The notes under the pieces: generated by a model
The model's database searches: none
What the model was told of the DNA's origin: nothing
The model's input: the letters and a program-made list of their open reading frames with translations, nothing else
Assembly: GCA_003388505.1 (NCBI GenBank)
Contig: QQVO01000015.1
Span: forward strand, 257,501 to 321,500
DNA: 64,000 bases
Origin: Planctomycetota bacterium
Lineage (GTDB): Bacteria; Planctomycetota; Planctomycetia; Planctomycetales; Planctomycetaceae
Direction: 5' to 3'
Translations under genes and position numbers: made by a program
Part shown: piece after piece, positions 53,786 through 63,006 of the stretch
Position numbering within the stretch: position 1 is the stretch's first letter
How the letters are laid out: each line of letters begins with the position of its first letter

Positions 53786-56700
53786 TGCGGTTCCTCAATC
53801 TTCCGGATCGCCTGCTCTGCCGAACGGCGGTGCCCGCCGGACGCTGATTCGTCGTTCAAGACAGCCCGATACGCTTCCAGGGCGGCATCCTTTCGGCCGG
53901 CGGCGATCAAGGTCTGAGCGCGCGAGAGAAGCATTTCGTGACGCCAGTATCCCGTCCGTTCGTCAATTTCGACCCGATCGAGCACGGCGAGCGCTGCCTC
54001 GTATTCGCCGCGGCGGGTCAGGATCCGCACCGCGCCCTGAACCGATCGAAACTCATCCGCGGCGCCGATGTCGGAGGTGGATTCGAAATTTCGTCGATAG
54101 GCGGCAAGGGCCCCTTCCTCATCCTGCAGGTTATGCTCCCGATTGTTTCCGAGCATCAGGAGAATGCTCATTCGACTTCGCCAGTCCGGAGAGAACTCAA
54201 GGGCCGTCTGCAGATCGCTTTCTGCCTCTGGTCCCTGTTTGAGGATGAAATAGGCCCGTCCCCGCGCCTGTGCGCCGTCGCCGATTTGCCAGAACGGCCA
54301 CTGGCTGAAGTCTTCGGCTTTGAATTCTTCAATGACCGCGGCCCAGTCTCGCTTGGCAAGCAGATTTCGCATCCTCTCCGTCTTTGCCACGGATTCGATT
54401 GGAATCCGAACAGTGAGTTCTTCGGCTCGTTCGAAGTCTTCCAGACTGCGGGCACAGGCGGCGGCATGTTGCAGCGCGTCGGAGACCTGGAAGTCGGTCA
54501 CGTTCTCTCCCTCCGAGAGGGCAACGAAGGCTGCGAGCGCCTCGTCGTGATTCCCGGTCCGCTGAAGTTCCTCGGCGGCCCGGCTGGCGATGAGGTAGTC
54601 GGTGACGGTGGGGTCGGCCGGGAACTGGTGGGACCGGCCGGCGTAGAAGTGGGCGAACTTCATTGGCACGTGAAAACCGGACGTCCCGGTCGGTGAGAAG
54701 GCCGAAAACTCCGAACCGTTCTCGCGAATCCGCTGCCGGCAAACGTTGAAGAACCACGGCAGACTCTGCGTCGGCCGGTTTCCCACCACCTGATTGAGCG
54801 GATCGTTCTCATCGTTCGTGACCGGCAGCCGCACTTCCACGATCCAGTGATCATCATGAATCTGTGTGGCGACTTCCGCTTTCGACGACCAGTTGAACCA
54901 CTGGTTTCTCGGAGCGCCGCGATCGAGGTCGACCAGCGCCCCGGCCGGACTGATTGCCAGTTGATAGTAGCTGTGCATGTCGGTGGCGAGTTCAATCTCG
55001 ACGACGTCGCCGTACCAGATCGCCTGATCGCCGTCCTTGTCGGTGGCGATGTTGAGCTGTTCCCCCGGATGATCCTCGCAGCGAATGGCGAAGTAGAGGT
55101 CGTTGCCGATCATCTCGGCCATGAAACTTGTGCCGAAGGTCGTCAATCGGCCGGTCTGCAGTTCCCGCAGCGAACCTGTGGAGGCGACCGGAATATTGAC
55201 CCAGGCTTCGTCATCCAGTTTGCCGTCGACGACGATGTCGCCCCGTTCCGAAACGCCGCTGACGAGCCTCAGGCTGGGAACCGGACCGCGTTTCTGTGCA
55301 AGCTGTTTGGCCTTGTTCCGGAGCCCGTTCAAGTAGTTGTCGATCAACTCGATGCGACGTCCGTAGATGGAGTCCGAGGAAACGGTCGTTCGGGCTGCGG
55401 CGAACAATGCCAGTGCATGGTCGGCGATCTTGCTGTCGTGCTCCATCTCCCGCCAGTGCTCTTCGCAGTACGCGAAAAACTCGTCCATGGCGGGAGCGGC
55501 CGGTCCGTAGAACTTCTCGACGTATTCGTCGAACAGCGCGCCGGGATCCTGATCCTTGCCGCCCCAGTACATTCGCGCAGTGAAGTAGATCAGAAAGTGG
55601 TTGTATCCGACGGCGTCTTCGCCGAAGTCCATCGTGAGCCAGATGTCTTCACCGCGTGACTGGCCTTTGGTTTCGTTGATGCTCTCGCCGAGCACGTGCG
55701 GGATATAGGCGGGCAGATAGAAGCCTCGGCCTGTGAAGGGATAGTTCTCGAAGATTTCGATCGGGTTGTCGGTCTTCTCCTGCCAGGCCGCCCGCAGTCG
55801 CCGCAGGTCGTCCCGATCATCAGACGTCGGCCGTCGCCCGCCGACGATGATGACCTGCACATTTGGTTCCAGTTTTTCGATGTTGGAGGGGGGCTCTGTG
55901 TAGATGCCGTAGGCGCAATTCGAGATTCGCTTGTTCGGATGCGTTTTGCCGACCTCCTTCGCGACCCGATTGACGAAGTCCCAGACGTAATTCGACAGCA
56001 TGCCGCGTGCGCCGAGTTCCGGGGACTCCTTGCCGGCGCATTTTTCGCACTGGCAGATCGCGGTGTAGCCGTCGGGCGGCATGATCGACACGACGTCCAT
56101 ATCGAAGTGATCGAGTTGAACGCGGGCGAATTCAACGGCCTCGCGGAACAGTTCCTCGTTGGAATAACAGAGTTGGTTGTTTCCGATCCTGGGGTCGTTC
56201 TGACGCTTTCCGCCGTAGAGGGCGAACCAGTCCGGATGGTTCTTGAGCGTCCGCTCATTGTCGGTCATTCCGTGCAGGCCGTGTGCGGCCTGGCGGCCGT
56301 AGGGTTGTCGCACGCCGAGGCGGTAACTCCACATGCTCACGTCGTGTCCGTAGATGGCGCGGAAATTGAGAATCCGCATCGGGAAGTCGGGGTGGACGGT
56401 TCTGTCGATTGCGGGAAGTTCGATGGATTCCATTTCCAGCAGGACTTCGCCGATCTCCCCCGGCATGTACCACCGCACGCCGAGATCCCGCAGAAATCCG
56501 CACACGGCGTTGAAGGAGCCTCGTTCGTCGTAAGTCCAGACGTGGACATTGCCGTCGTCGTCGGTTTTGCGCTCATCGGGCGTGCCGAAGAGCGAGTTGG
56601 GACCGGTGTAATGCTTGTGGAGCTGGCTGTGCATGTAGCCCCACTGGCGGCCGGTGATCGCATCCCACTCCGCCTGCATCTTCCCGCTGACGAGATCGTT

Positions 56701-57090
56701 GTTGCTGCGCGGCCAGGGCTCGATCGGCACGAAATCGGTGTCGTCGCCGATGAATACGATCCAGTCGTCGCCTGAGACGATGCGGTACGCGCCGTACTTC
56801 AGGTCGTCCGCCGTCACTCCCAACTCAGCCGCGCCGGGGCTGTTCCCGACCAAGATTCTGACGGGGACGTTGCCGGTCGGTTCGGTCACGATCTCCAGGC
56901 GCGCGCCGGTGATCTTCTGCAAGTACTGTTGCAGTTCCCGAGCCGCCATTCGCGTCGTTCGTGGTGGTTCCTCGGCGATGATGATCTCGCTGCGCGGGAC
57001 GCCATTTTCGACGAGATACGATTCAGCCAGCGCCAGACGAGAGATCAACAGAAGAGGCAGCAGAACGCGAACAGCGAAACTCAAGTTCAT
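53782..57090 (-). CDS. Large exported DUF4838 protein with CBM9-like domain and TPRs
   Basis: The 1102-residue protein has a signal peptide (FAVRVLLPLLLISRLALA). An alpha-glucuronidase-type N-domain follows (TRMAARELQQYLQKITGARLEIV, RILVGNSPGA), then DUF4838 with VRWYMPGEIGEVLLEM, SIMPPDGYTAICQCEKCAG and IWLTMDFGEDAVGYNHFLIYFTARMYWGGKDQDP. From about 605 a CBM9/DOMON-like domain begins (RGDIVVDGKLDDEAWVNIPVAS, VEIELATDMHSYYQLAISPAGALVD), and the last 280 residues are TPR-like. It is probably a carbohydrate-active enzyme acting on uronic-acid glycans, inferred from the N-domain. AAGGA precedes the start. It is first in a three-gene operon. Confidence 0.87.
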   Translation of the reverse strand: MNLSFAVRVLLPLLLISRLALAESYLVENGVPRSEIIIAEEPPRTTRMAARELQQYLQKITGARLEIVTEPTGNVPVRILVGNSPGAAELGVTADDLKYGAYRIVSGDDWIVFIGDDTDFVPIEPWPRSNNDLVSGKMQAEWDAITGRQWGYMHSQLHKHYTGPNSLFGTPDERKTDDDGNVHVWTYDERGSFNAVCGFLRDLGVRWYMPGEIGEVLLEMESIELPAIDRTVHPDFPMRILNFRAIYGHDVSMWSYRLGVRQPYGRQAAHGLHGMTDNERTLKNHPDWFALYGGKRQNDPRIGNNQLCYSNEELFREAVEFARVQLDHFDMDVVSIMPPDGYTAICQCEKCAGKESPELGARGMLSNYVWDFVNRVAKEVGKTHPNKRISNCAYGIYTEPPSNIEKLEPNVQVIIVGGRRPTSDDRDDLRRLRAAWQEKTDNPIEIFENYPFTGRGFYLPAYIPHVLGESINETKGQSRGEDIWLTMDFGEDAVGYNHFLIYFTARMYWGGKDQDPGALFDEYVEKFYGPAAPAMDEFFAYCEEHWREMEHDSKIADHALALFAAARTTVSSDSIYGRRIELIDNYLNGLRNKAKQLAQKRGPVPSLRLVSGVSERGDIVVDGKLDDEAWVNIPVASTGSLRELQTGRLTTFGTSFMAEMIGNDLYFAIRCEDHPGEQLNIATDKDGDQAIWYGDVVEIELATDMHSYYQLAISPAGALVDLDRGAPRNQWFNWSSKAEVATQIHDDHWIVEVRLPVTNDENDPLNQVVGNRPTQSLPWFFNVCRQRIRENGSEFSAFSPTGTSGFHVPMKFAHFYAGRSHQFPADPTVTDYLIASRAAEELQRTGNHDEALAAFVALSEGENVTDFQVSDALQHAAACARSLEDFERAEELTVRIPIESVAKTERMRNLLAKRDWAAVIEEFKAEDFSQWPFWQIGDGAQARGRAYFILKQGPEAESDLQTALEFSPDWRSRMSILLMLGNNREHNLQDEEGALAAYRRNFESTSDIGAADEFRSVQGAVRILTRRGEYEAALAVLDRVEIDERTGYWRHEMLLSRAQTLIAAGRKDAALEAYRAVLNDESASGGHRRSAEQAIRKIEEPQ

Positions 57091-57263
57091 TGGTCATCCT
57101 TCCGGAGCAAGTCGTACCGGGGCCAAACCAGAGCATGATGAACACGGGACGGAACGACAACCTTCGGCGCATAACTCATCCGCTCGACGGCAACCGCGCC
57201 GCCTGAGATACTGCGGCTATCAACTCGAACGCGATCATCAAACAGCATTCCAGAGACTTCGAA

Positions 57264-58148
57264 ATGCAGTCCGCAGCCAATCCTCCGGCCGACCACGAAA
57301 GCGATCCGGACTTCATGAACATCGATGACACTGACTTCGCATCGATGAGCCGGCCGGAACAGATTCGGCAGCTTGAGGTCGAGGGTTATCTGGTCTTTCC
57401 AGGGATCCTGCCGCCGGATTTCATCGAGCGCATCAAACAGGAGATGGCCGATGCCGAGATGAATCACACCAGTTACAGCGTTCAACAGACCCGGGCGGTG
57501 ACGCAGCCACAATGGCACAGCCGCGCGGTGGCCGAGTTGATCGGCTTTCCCCCGATGATCGAGTTTCTCACCGATCTGATGGGGCCGGACATCATCTTCA
57601 CGCGAGGTTTCTTTCAGCGGACGCATCCGGGCTGTCCGGGCATCTCGATGCACACCGACGGGCAACCGCACGGATCGGACCTGTTCGGCTATGAAGGGAG
57701 TTGTCCGCGGCTGTTGCGGGTGCTGTATTACCTTGATGAACTGACACCGGAACGGGCCCCGTTCCGCCTCATACCGCGTTCGCACCTCTCCTTCCACGCC
57801 GAGGCCAGCCCGTACGTGCGGTACAAGTCGCATCCGGAGGAGATTACTCTCGTCGTCCCGGCCGGCTCCGCGGTGCTCGTGCCGTCTCTGTTGCTGCACG
57901 GCAGCCATCCCAACCGGGACGAGAGGCCTCGTGAGCTTGTGCAACTCGGCTATCGACCGGCGTGGGCCGGTCCGATTCAGCCGGTGGAAGAATGGCCGGC
58001 CGAACTGGTCGCCGGCGCTCCCGAGATTGCCAAGCCGTTTTTGAAGAGCCTCAACACCAGCGGGTTCGAATGGGTGCAGCCGCACAAACCGGAGGGGATG
58101 CGGACCGAAGCGCCGGGGATTAATCCGAGCCGCTGGGGCGACAAGTGA
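57264..58148 (+). CDS. Phytanoyl-CoA dioxygenase (PhyH) family protein
   Basis: The 294-residue protein has the Fe(II)/2-oxoglutarate dioxygenase fold. QLEVEGYLVFPGILPPDFIERIKQEM opens the domain; the iron-binding HxD is His130-Asp132 in ISMHTDGQPHG; and the distal His is in LLHGSHPNRDERPRELVQLGYRP, with the Arg that binds 2-oxoglutarate nearby. A PRSHLSFH element lies between. These enzymes hydroxylate small molecules or lipids; the substrate is unknown. It diverges from the DUF4838 operon and converges on the large DUF1559 gene. Confidence 0.9.
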   Translation: MQSAANPPADHESDPDFMNIDDTDFASMSRPEQIRQLEVEGYLVFPGILPPDFIERIKQEMADAEMNHTSYSVQQTRAVTQPQWHSRAVAELIGFPPMIEFLTDLMGPDIIFTRGFFQRTHPGCPGISMHTDGQPHGSDLFGYEGSCPRLLRVLYYLDELTPERAPFRLIPRSHLSFHAEASPYVRYKSHPEEITLVVPAGSAVLVPSLLLHGSHPNRDERPRELVQLGYRPAWAGPIQPVEEWPAELVAGAPEIAKPFLKSLNTSGFEWVQPHKPEGMRTEAPGINPSRWGDK

Positions 58149-58200
58149 TGTCGCCCGCACGACTCGGCCTCTGGCCAAGTGGAATTCACGGCTGCGCGTT

Positions 58201-60726
58201 TCAGAAGTCGCTGACCACTTCCCCGCCGTTGATTGTGACGAGGGCTTCCATCACGCTGGGGTCGATGTTCTCGCTGACGAAGCGGACCGATCCGTCGCAC
58301 ATTCCGACCTGGATGCCGCCTTCGTGCGGCCCGCCGATGCCGTCGGGGCCGTTGATGTAGGGTTTCTCGGTCAGCGGGCGGATCGTCGCGCTCCCCCCAG
58401 CCCCCCAGGGGCCCGGATCGGTCGCGTCCGAAATGGCGATCGTATTCGACGTGCCGTCCCGGATGTCGCGAATTCGCGTTCCCCGGTTGTAAGCGAACAC
58501 GCCTGCCTTCTCGCTGGTGACCGGGAGTTTCGGCCCGTCCTCGCCGAGGCCCGCCAGCCCCACGTAGTGCGTGGTGGCGTAGTCTGATTCTTCGGCTGAG
58601 TGGCTGGGGTTCTGCAGGATCGCAATCGTTATCTCCAGTGCATAGGAGTTGTCTTTGCTTTCCCATCCCTGATCGAAATCGATTTCGCTGTACAACGGAA
58701 CCTCATCGATGAATGGCAGAATCTTCGTAATCCAGCTCAGCCGCTCCTCCGGTTTCAGCTTTTCATTGGGATGCGTCCCTTCCGGGAAGGTCAGATTGAC
58801 GTCGTGGTAGTTGTGCAGCGCCAGCATGATTTGCTTGAGGTTGTTTTTTGATGCCGTCCTGCGGGCCGCTTCGCGCGCCTGCTGGACGGCGGGCAACAGC
58901 AGTGCGACCGCGACGGCTGAGGTCGCGACGGCTGTGCCGCCGTCCATCGCGCCCATCGACCCGCCCCCCGCGAGTGAGACCCGAGAGACGTAGTGCACTC
59001 CGTCGTCGCTGACCTCTGCCACGGTCACGTTTGGGAACAACGGACGCGTCACGAGTTCGGATGGGGGAATGTCGGCCGTCGAGATCGGGAACTCGAAGTC
59101 GGGCGGCATGACCTCGTACTGCCGCAACGCCATCTGCGCGCCGCCCACCGCGAACGGGGCCATTCCCAGCAGGAACTCATAGGTGTCCCGAGGGTCGGAG
59201 ATCGTGATCGCGGTAAATTCCTGTGGGACCTCTTCAAGTGCCGATTCGTGCTCCGCGGTTGCCTGCCAGGCCGGTAGGTCGCCCGCCTCACGCAGCAAAA
59301 AGGCATCCACGGTTTGCGGCACCATCCCGAACGCCAACCATTTCTCGCCGATGCAATACGCGGGAGAAAAGGGGCTGTCCGCAAACCGCACCAATACGAG
59401 TTCGCGTCCGTCACGATCGACCCGCTCGACATCGACGTCCGTTCCGGCCTCCTCCTGAAGGACAACGAGCAACTTGTCCATCGACTCCCGGAGTTCGTCC
59501 GCGTCGTCGACGGTGATTACGAGACCGGCGCCGAGTCCCAGGATTCCTTGCGCGGTGTCCGCATAACCTGTGTGCACGTTGCCGAGTGGTTCGAGCAGAC
59601 CGGTCTTCAGATCAAACCCGATCTTTTCGTTGACCATCGCCATCGTCTGTTCGACACGGCCTGTCTCGTCGGGCGCAAACAACTGCTCGGCCCCGACGGC
59701 AACCTCGTACAGCGTGTCATAGATCTGTGCCCAGTCGTAGCTTGTCGCCGCGAAGGCTTTGCAATCCTCCGGCATCGGCGGCAGATCCTCCAGCGTGAAT
59801 GTCTCCTGTTCGGAGAGCGAGAGGAGCCCCCGCCGCGGTCCCGGCGCGTCGATATTCACTTCCGACCACAACGCGCGTCCTTTGTATCCCGAACGTCCGA
59901 CAATCGAATTGAGTCCGTCCAGGCCGGTCACTTCCAGGACGTCGTTGATTGTGACGCCTTCCGGACGCGCCTCGCTCGGTCGGGTCGGCAGCGGCATCTC
60001 TCCGAATCGCTCGCGCAACCCGGCAAAATCGAGCCAGCCCACCGTGGTCCGCGTGAACCCCGGGTCGCTTGCGACATACTGGTCCCACAGTGCGTGGTCG
60101 GTGATGTTGGCCTCGCCGTCCGCCACCGCGATCGCCGAGTCGACGGCCGCCATGCCGACCACGACCACGAGATGGTCCCCTTCAGTCCACCATCCGAGTT
60201 CAACGCCGGGCGAGCGCGGCACGAGACCGTGCGTGATCGAACGTCCGTCGCGTTCCGTCGTCTCGAACTCGATCTCGCCGCGGGCAGCGCCGGTGGCCAG
60301 TTGGCTCAAGCCTTCTTCGAACATGGCTGCGTCGTGAAATACGAAGATCCCCCACGGCACCGGAGGACCAGCCTCCCCTTCTCCCGCTGTCACCGCCACG
60401 GAGACGCCGTGATCCATCACATGCTGAAGGGCGGTCGAAATCTGACCGCCGATCCCCTGCTCGCCGCCGGTCTGCGCGGTGACGGCGCCAATCAACTTCG
60501 TGACGACGTCCATCAGACCGCTCTCGTAGAGCGCCTCGTAGGCGGCAGTCTCCTGCCACTCCTGCTGATGTTCCGCGCCGCCATCGTAGCCGATGTAAAG
60601 CACCGAGTTCTCGGGCAGGAGCGATTCGGGAGAAATCTCTTCGCGGGGTTGCGCGAAACTGAGTCCGACGCCGAGGCCGACAAGGAGAATCCCGCCGGCC
60701 ACCCAGAACTTTTTACGGGACGTCAT
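58201..60726 (-). CDS. Large DUF1559 protein with N-terminal extension
   Basis: The 841-residue protein starts with a membrane anchor (FWVAGGILLVGLGVGLSFA) and a 600-residue extracytoplasmic region beginning PESLLPENSVLYIGYDGG, typical of planctomycete proteins that monitor or bind unknown ligands. A second hydrophobic segment leads into a DUF1559 domain ([77 protein letters not shown]). Unlike most DUF1559 proteins the domain is C-terminal. GGGGAGGAG precedes the ATG. Function unknown. Confidence 0.88.
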   Translation of the reverse strand: MTSRKKFWVAGGILLVGLGVGLSFAQPREEISPESLLPENSVLYIGYDGGAEHQQEWQETAAYEALYESGLMDVVTKLIGAVTAQTGGEQGIGGQISTALQHVMDHGVSVAVTAGEGEAGPPVPWGIFVFHDAAMFEEGLSQLATGAARGEIEFETTERDGRSITHGLVPRSPGVELGWWTEGDHLVVVVGMAAVDSAIAVADGEANITDHALWDQYVASDPGFTRTTVGWLDFAGLRERFGEMPLPTRPSEARPEGVTINDVLEVTGLDGLNSIVGRSGYKGRALWSEVNIDAPGPRRGLLSLSEQETFTLEDLPPMPEDCKAFAATSYDWAQIYDTLYEVAVGAEQLFAPDETGRVEQTMAMVNEKIGFDLKTGLLEPLGNVHTGYADTAQGILGLGAGLVITVDDADELRESMDKLLVVLQEEAGTDVDVERVDRDGRELVLVRFADSPFSPAYCIGEKWLAFGMVPQTVDAFLLREAGDLPAWQATAEHESALEEVPQEFTAITISDPRDTYEFLLGMAPFAVGGAQMALRQYEVMPPDFEFPISTADIPPSELVTRPLFPNVTVAEVSDDGVHYVSRVSLAGGGSMGAMDGGTAVATSAVAVALLLPAVQQAREAARRTASKNNLKQIMLALHNYHDVNLTFPEGTHPNEKLKPEERLSWITKILPFIDEVPLYSEIDFDQGWESKDNSYALEITIAILQNPSHSAEESDYATTHYVGLAGLGEDGPKLPVTSEKAGVFAYNRGTRIRDIRDGTSNTIAISDATDPGPWGAGGSATIRPLTEKPYINGPDGIGGPHEGGIQVGMCDGSVRFVSENIDPSVMEALVTINGGEVVSDF

Positions 60727-60964
60727 TGCTCACTCCTCCCCTGAGTTCGTCGGAACCAGGCATGGATGCCATGCGGACGGCGCAGCGTTTTCTTCGATGC
60801 GAAGAAACCCGACGGGAGAATACCGGAATCCCGGCAAGACGTCATCTCTGCAGCGTGATCGTGAGGGAGAAGAGACGCATGTTGGGGGATTCGCTCTCGC
60901 CGGTGGAATCGGCGGGCGGCCGCCTGGGGCCGGCCGTCGACTGGATCGTTTCCGGAGTGACTGC

Positions 60965-62449
60965 TCAGCGCGGAATAACCATGATGAATTCCGCACCGGG
61001 GCTCGAATCGTCCGCGACGTAGATCTCGCCGGAATGCGCTTCCACGATCCGCTTGGCGATGGCCAGGCCGAGACCGGTCCCTCGGGGCTTCGTGGTGAAG
61101 AACGGTTCGAACACGCGTGTCGCCTGTTCGGAATCGATTCCCGGCCCCGAGTCGCGGATGGTAATCCGCAGCGCCGGCCGGTCCTTGAGACGGTCCTCGC
61201 GGCAGCGGATGACCACTTCGCTCCCTTGCGGCGACGCGGCGATTGCGTTCTCCAGGATGTTGCGAAACACCTGCAGCATCCGGTTGCGATCGACGCGCCA
61301 CTTCGGCGATTCAACGGCGCAGTCGTCCCGGAGTTGAATGTCCGTGCCGGCCCGCATCGTTGCAAGCTGGTCCCACGCGAGTTTCCAGATGTCCTTGACC
61401 TGACATTTGCTCAGATCAAGTTGCACCGGCGAAGCATAGTTGCGGACCTCTTCATAGAGCCGCTGCAGTTCATCGAGCGCCAGTTTGGCGCGGGCCGTCA
61501 ACTCCATGTGATCGCTGCGCTCGGCGAGGTCCAGTTCGAGCATTTCGAGGCAGGCGCGGGCCCGCTGCAGCGCATTCCGGCTTTCATGCGCGAGCCCGGT
61601 CACCATCTCGCCGATCGCGGCCAGGCGTTCAGACTGCACCAGCCTCTGTTCGGCTTCCTTCAGTTCGGTAATGTCCGTGCCGATCACCAGAATTCCGTCC
61701 ACGACGTCGTCAGCATCGACCAGATGGCGACCTGACCAGGCGATGGTCCGCAGAGCGCCGTCCCGGGTGACGATCGAACTGACACTGGAATGAACCAGTT
61801 CTCCCGCGACGATCCGGTCGAAGATCTCGCGGACCGAGTTGCGATCGTCTTCCGGGACGAACGTTTCCGCCCAGCCGGCTCCTCGCACGTCATTCGAATC
61901 ACGCGCCGTGAGCTGAGCGAGAAAACCATTGATACGGGAGATGCGGCCTTCCTCGTCCAGAACCGCAACGATCGCGTTGGCGTTCTCGAACAGGTCGGCG
62001 GCGAACCGCCGTTCCCGGCGAAGTGCGGTTTCGGTCCGCTTGCGATCGGTCATGTCGCGGACGATGCCTGTAAACAGCCGCCTGTCGCCGACTCGAACTT
62101 CGCTGACCGCCAGATCGATGGGAAACACGGCGCCGTCGCTCCGCAGCGCTTCGACCTCCCGGCCGATCCCGATAATGTGTCGCTCACCGGTCTCCAGGTA
62201 GCGCCGCAGGTAGCCGTCGTGCTCGGCGGCATACGGCGCGGGCATCAGCATGCTGATGTTGCTTCCGATCAACTCGTCCGCCGCGTAACCGAAGATGCGC
62301 GCCGTGGCCGCGTTGGCGAGACAGATGGTTCCGGCCTCGTCGATCGTGATGACCCCGTCCACGACCGTGTTGAGTACGGCTTCCAGAATTGCCGGGGAGG
62401 CCCCCTCACTGCGGGCGACCGACCGCAAATTGGGATTCTGCTCACTCAT
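60965..62449 (-). CDS. PAS-domain histidine kinase, FixL-like
   Basis: The protein of about 494 residues has no transmembrane segment. PAS 1 (about 20-140) contains GVITIDEAGTICLANAATARIFGY and HIIGIGREVEALRSDGAVFPIDL, a segment matching the heme-PAS of FixL, in which the His before IIGIGR is the axial heme ligand (His91 here). PAS 2 spans about 145-265. The HisKA domain has GLAHESRNALQRAR with phospho-acceptor His288, and the HATPase shows NILENAIAA, DSGPGIDSEQ and FFTTKPRGTGLGLAIAKRI. No response regulator is adjacent. The ATG at 62449 is preferred; in-frame codons further upstream add only unrelated residues. Confidence 0.92.
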   Translation of the reverse strand: MSEQNPNLRSVARSEGASPAILEAVLNTVVDGVITIDEAGTICLANAATARIFGYAADELIGSNISMLMPAPYAAEHDGYLRRYLETGERHIIGIGREVEALRSDGAVFPIDLAVSEVRVGDRRLFTGIVRDMTDRKRTETALRRERRFAADLFENANAIVAVLDEEGRISRINGFLAQLTARDSNDVRGAGWAETFVPEDDRNSVREIFDRIVAGELVHSSVSSIVTRDGALRTIAWSGRHLVDADDVVDGILVIGTDITELKEAEQRLVQSERLAAIGEMVTGLAHESRNALQRARACLEMLELDLAERSDHMELTARAKLALDELQRLYEEVRNYASPVQLDLSKCQVKDIWKLAWDQLATMRAGTDIQLRDDCAVESPKWRVDRNRMLQVFRNILENAIAASPQGSEVVIRCREDRLKDRPALRITIRDSGPGIDSEQATRVFEPFFTTKPRGTGLGLAIAKRIVEAHSGEIYVADDSSPGAEFIMVIPR

Positions 62450-62508
62450 CGCGAATTCCAATCGTGAGATCATCGCCACCGCCAACGGGACTGGCGGACA
62501 CGCCGCCT

Positions 62509-62955
62509 TCACTTCACCATCAGCACGGGACAGGCGCAGAGGATCGACACCTGGTAACTGACCGTCGTCAGGCTCTTGACCGGCTGGTCCGCATCAACCG
62601 GATGCGAACTCAGAACAACGAGGTCGACATCCCGGTCGCGGGAAAACTTCACGATCTCATGCACCCGCTTGCCGCGCCAGACCTTGTACTCAACGTCCAG
62701 CCCGGCGGCTTCGAATCGCTGTGAGACCGATTCGAGTTCGCTTTCCGCCCGCGCCTCGAGTTGACCGTAGAATTCCTCCAGTTCGCGATCGACCGAATCT
62801 TCATCGTCCGGGGACGTTTCGATCCGTTCCACGACGTGCAGCAGACTCGTCCGGGCTCGATTCTGACTGGCCAGTTCAAAGGCAACGTCCAGCGCCATTC
62901 GATTTTTGCTGCTGAAGTCGAGCGGCACCAGAATATGCTGGAATCGGGGAAGCAT
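62509..62955 (-). CDS. Universal stress protein (UspA family)
   Basis: The 148-residue protein has the UspA fold: FQHILVPLDFSSKNRMALDVAFELASQNRARTSLLHVVE at the start and, at the C-terminus, FSRDRDVDLVVLSSHPVDADQPVKSLTTVSYQVSILCACPVLMVK. The usual ATP-binding G-x2-G-x9-G(S/T) loop is degenerate (SSHPVDADQPVKSLTTVSYQ), so it probably belongs to the non-nucleotide-binding type. GGAGGAG precedes the ATG. It lies 59 bases upstream of the FixL-like kinase gene on the same strand and may be co-transcribed. Confidence 0.93.
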   Translation of the reverse strand: MLPRFQHILVPLDFSSKNRMALDVAFELASQNRARTSLLHVVERIETSPDDEDSVDRELEEFYGQLEARAESELESVSQRFEAAGLDVEYKVWRGKRVHEIVKFSRDRDVDLVVLSSHPVDADQPVKSLTTVSYQVSILCACPVLMVK

Positions 62956-63006
62956 CACTCTCCTCCTTCTCGCGCCTCGACGAGTCGTTTCCGAAAACTC
63001 CCGCGG

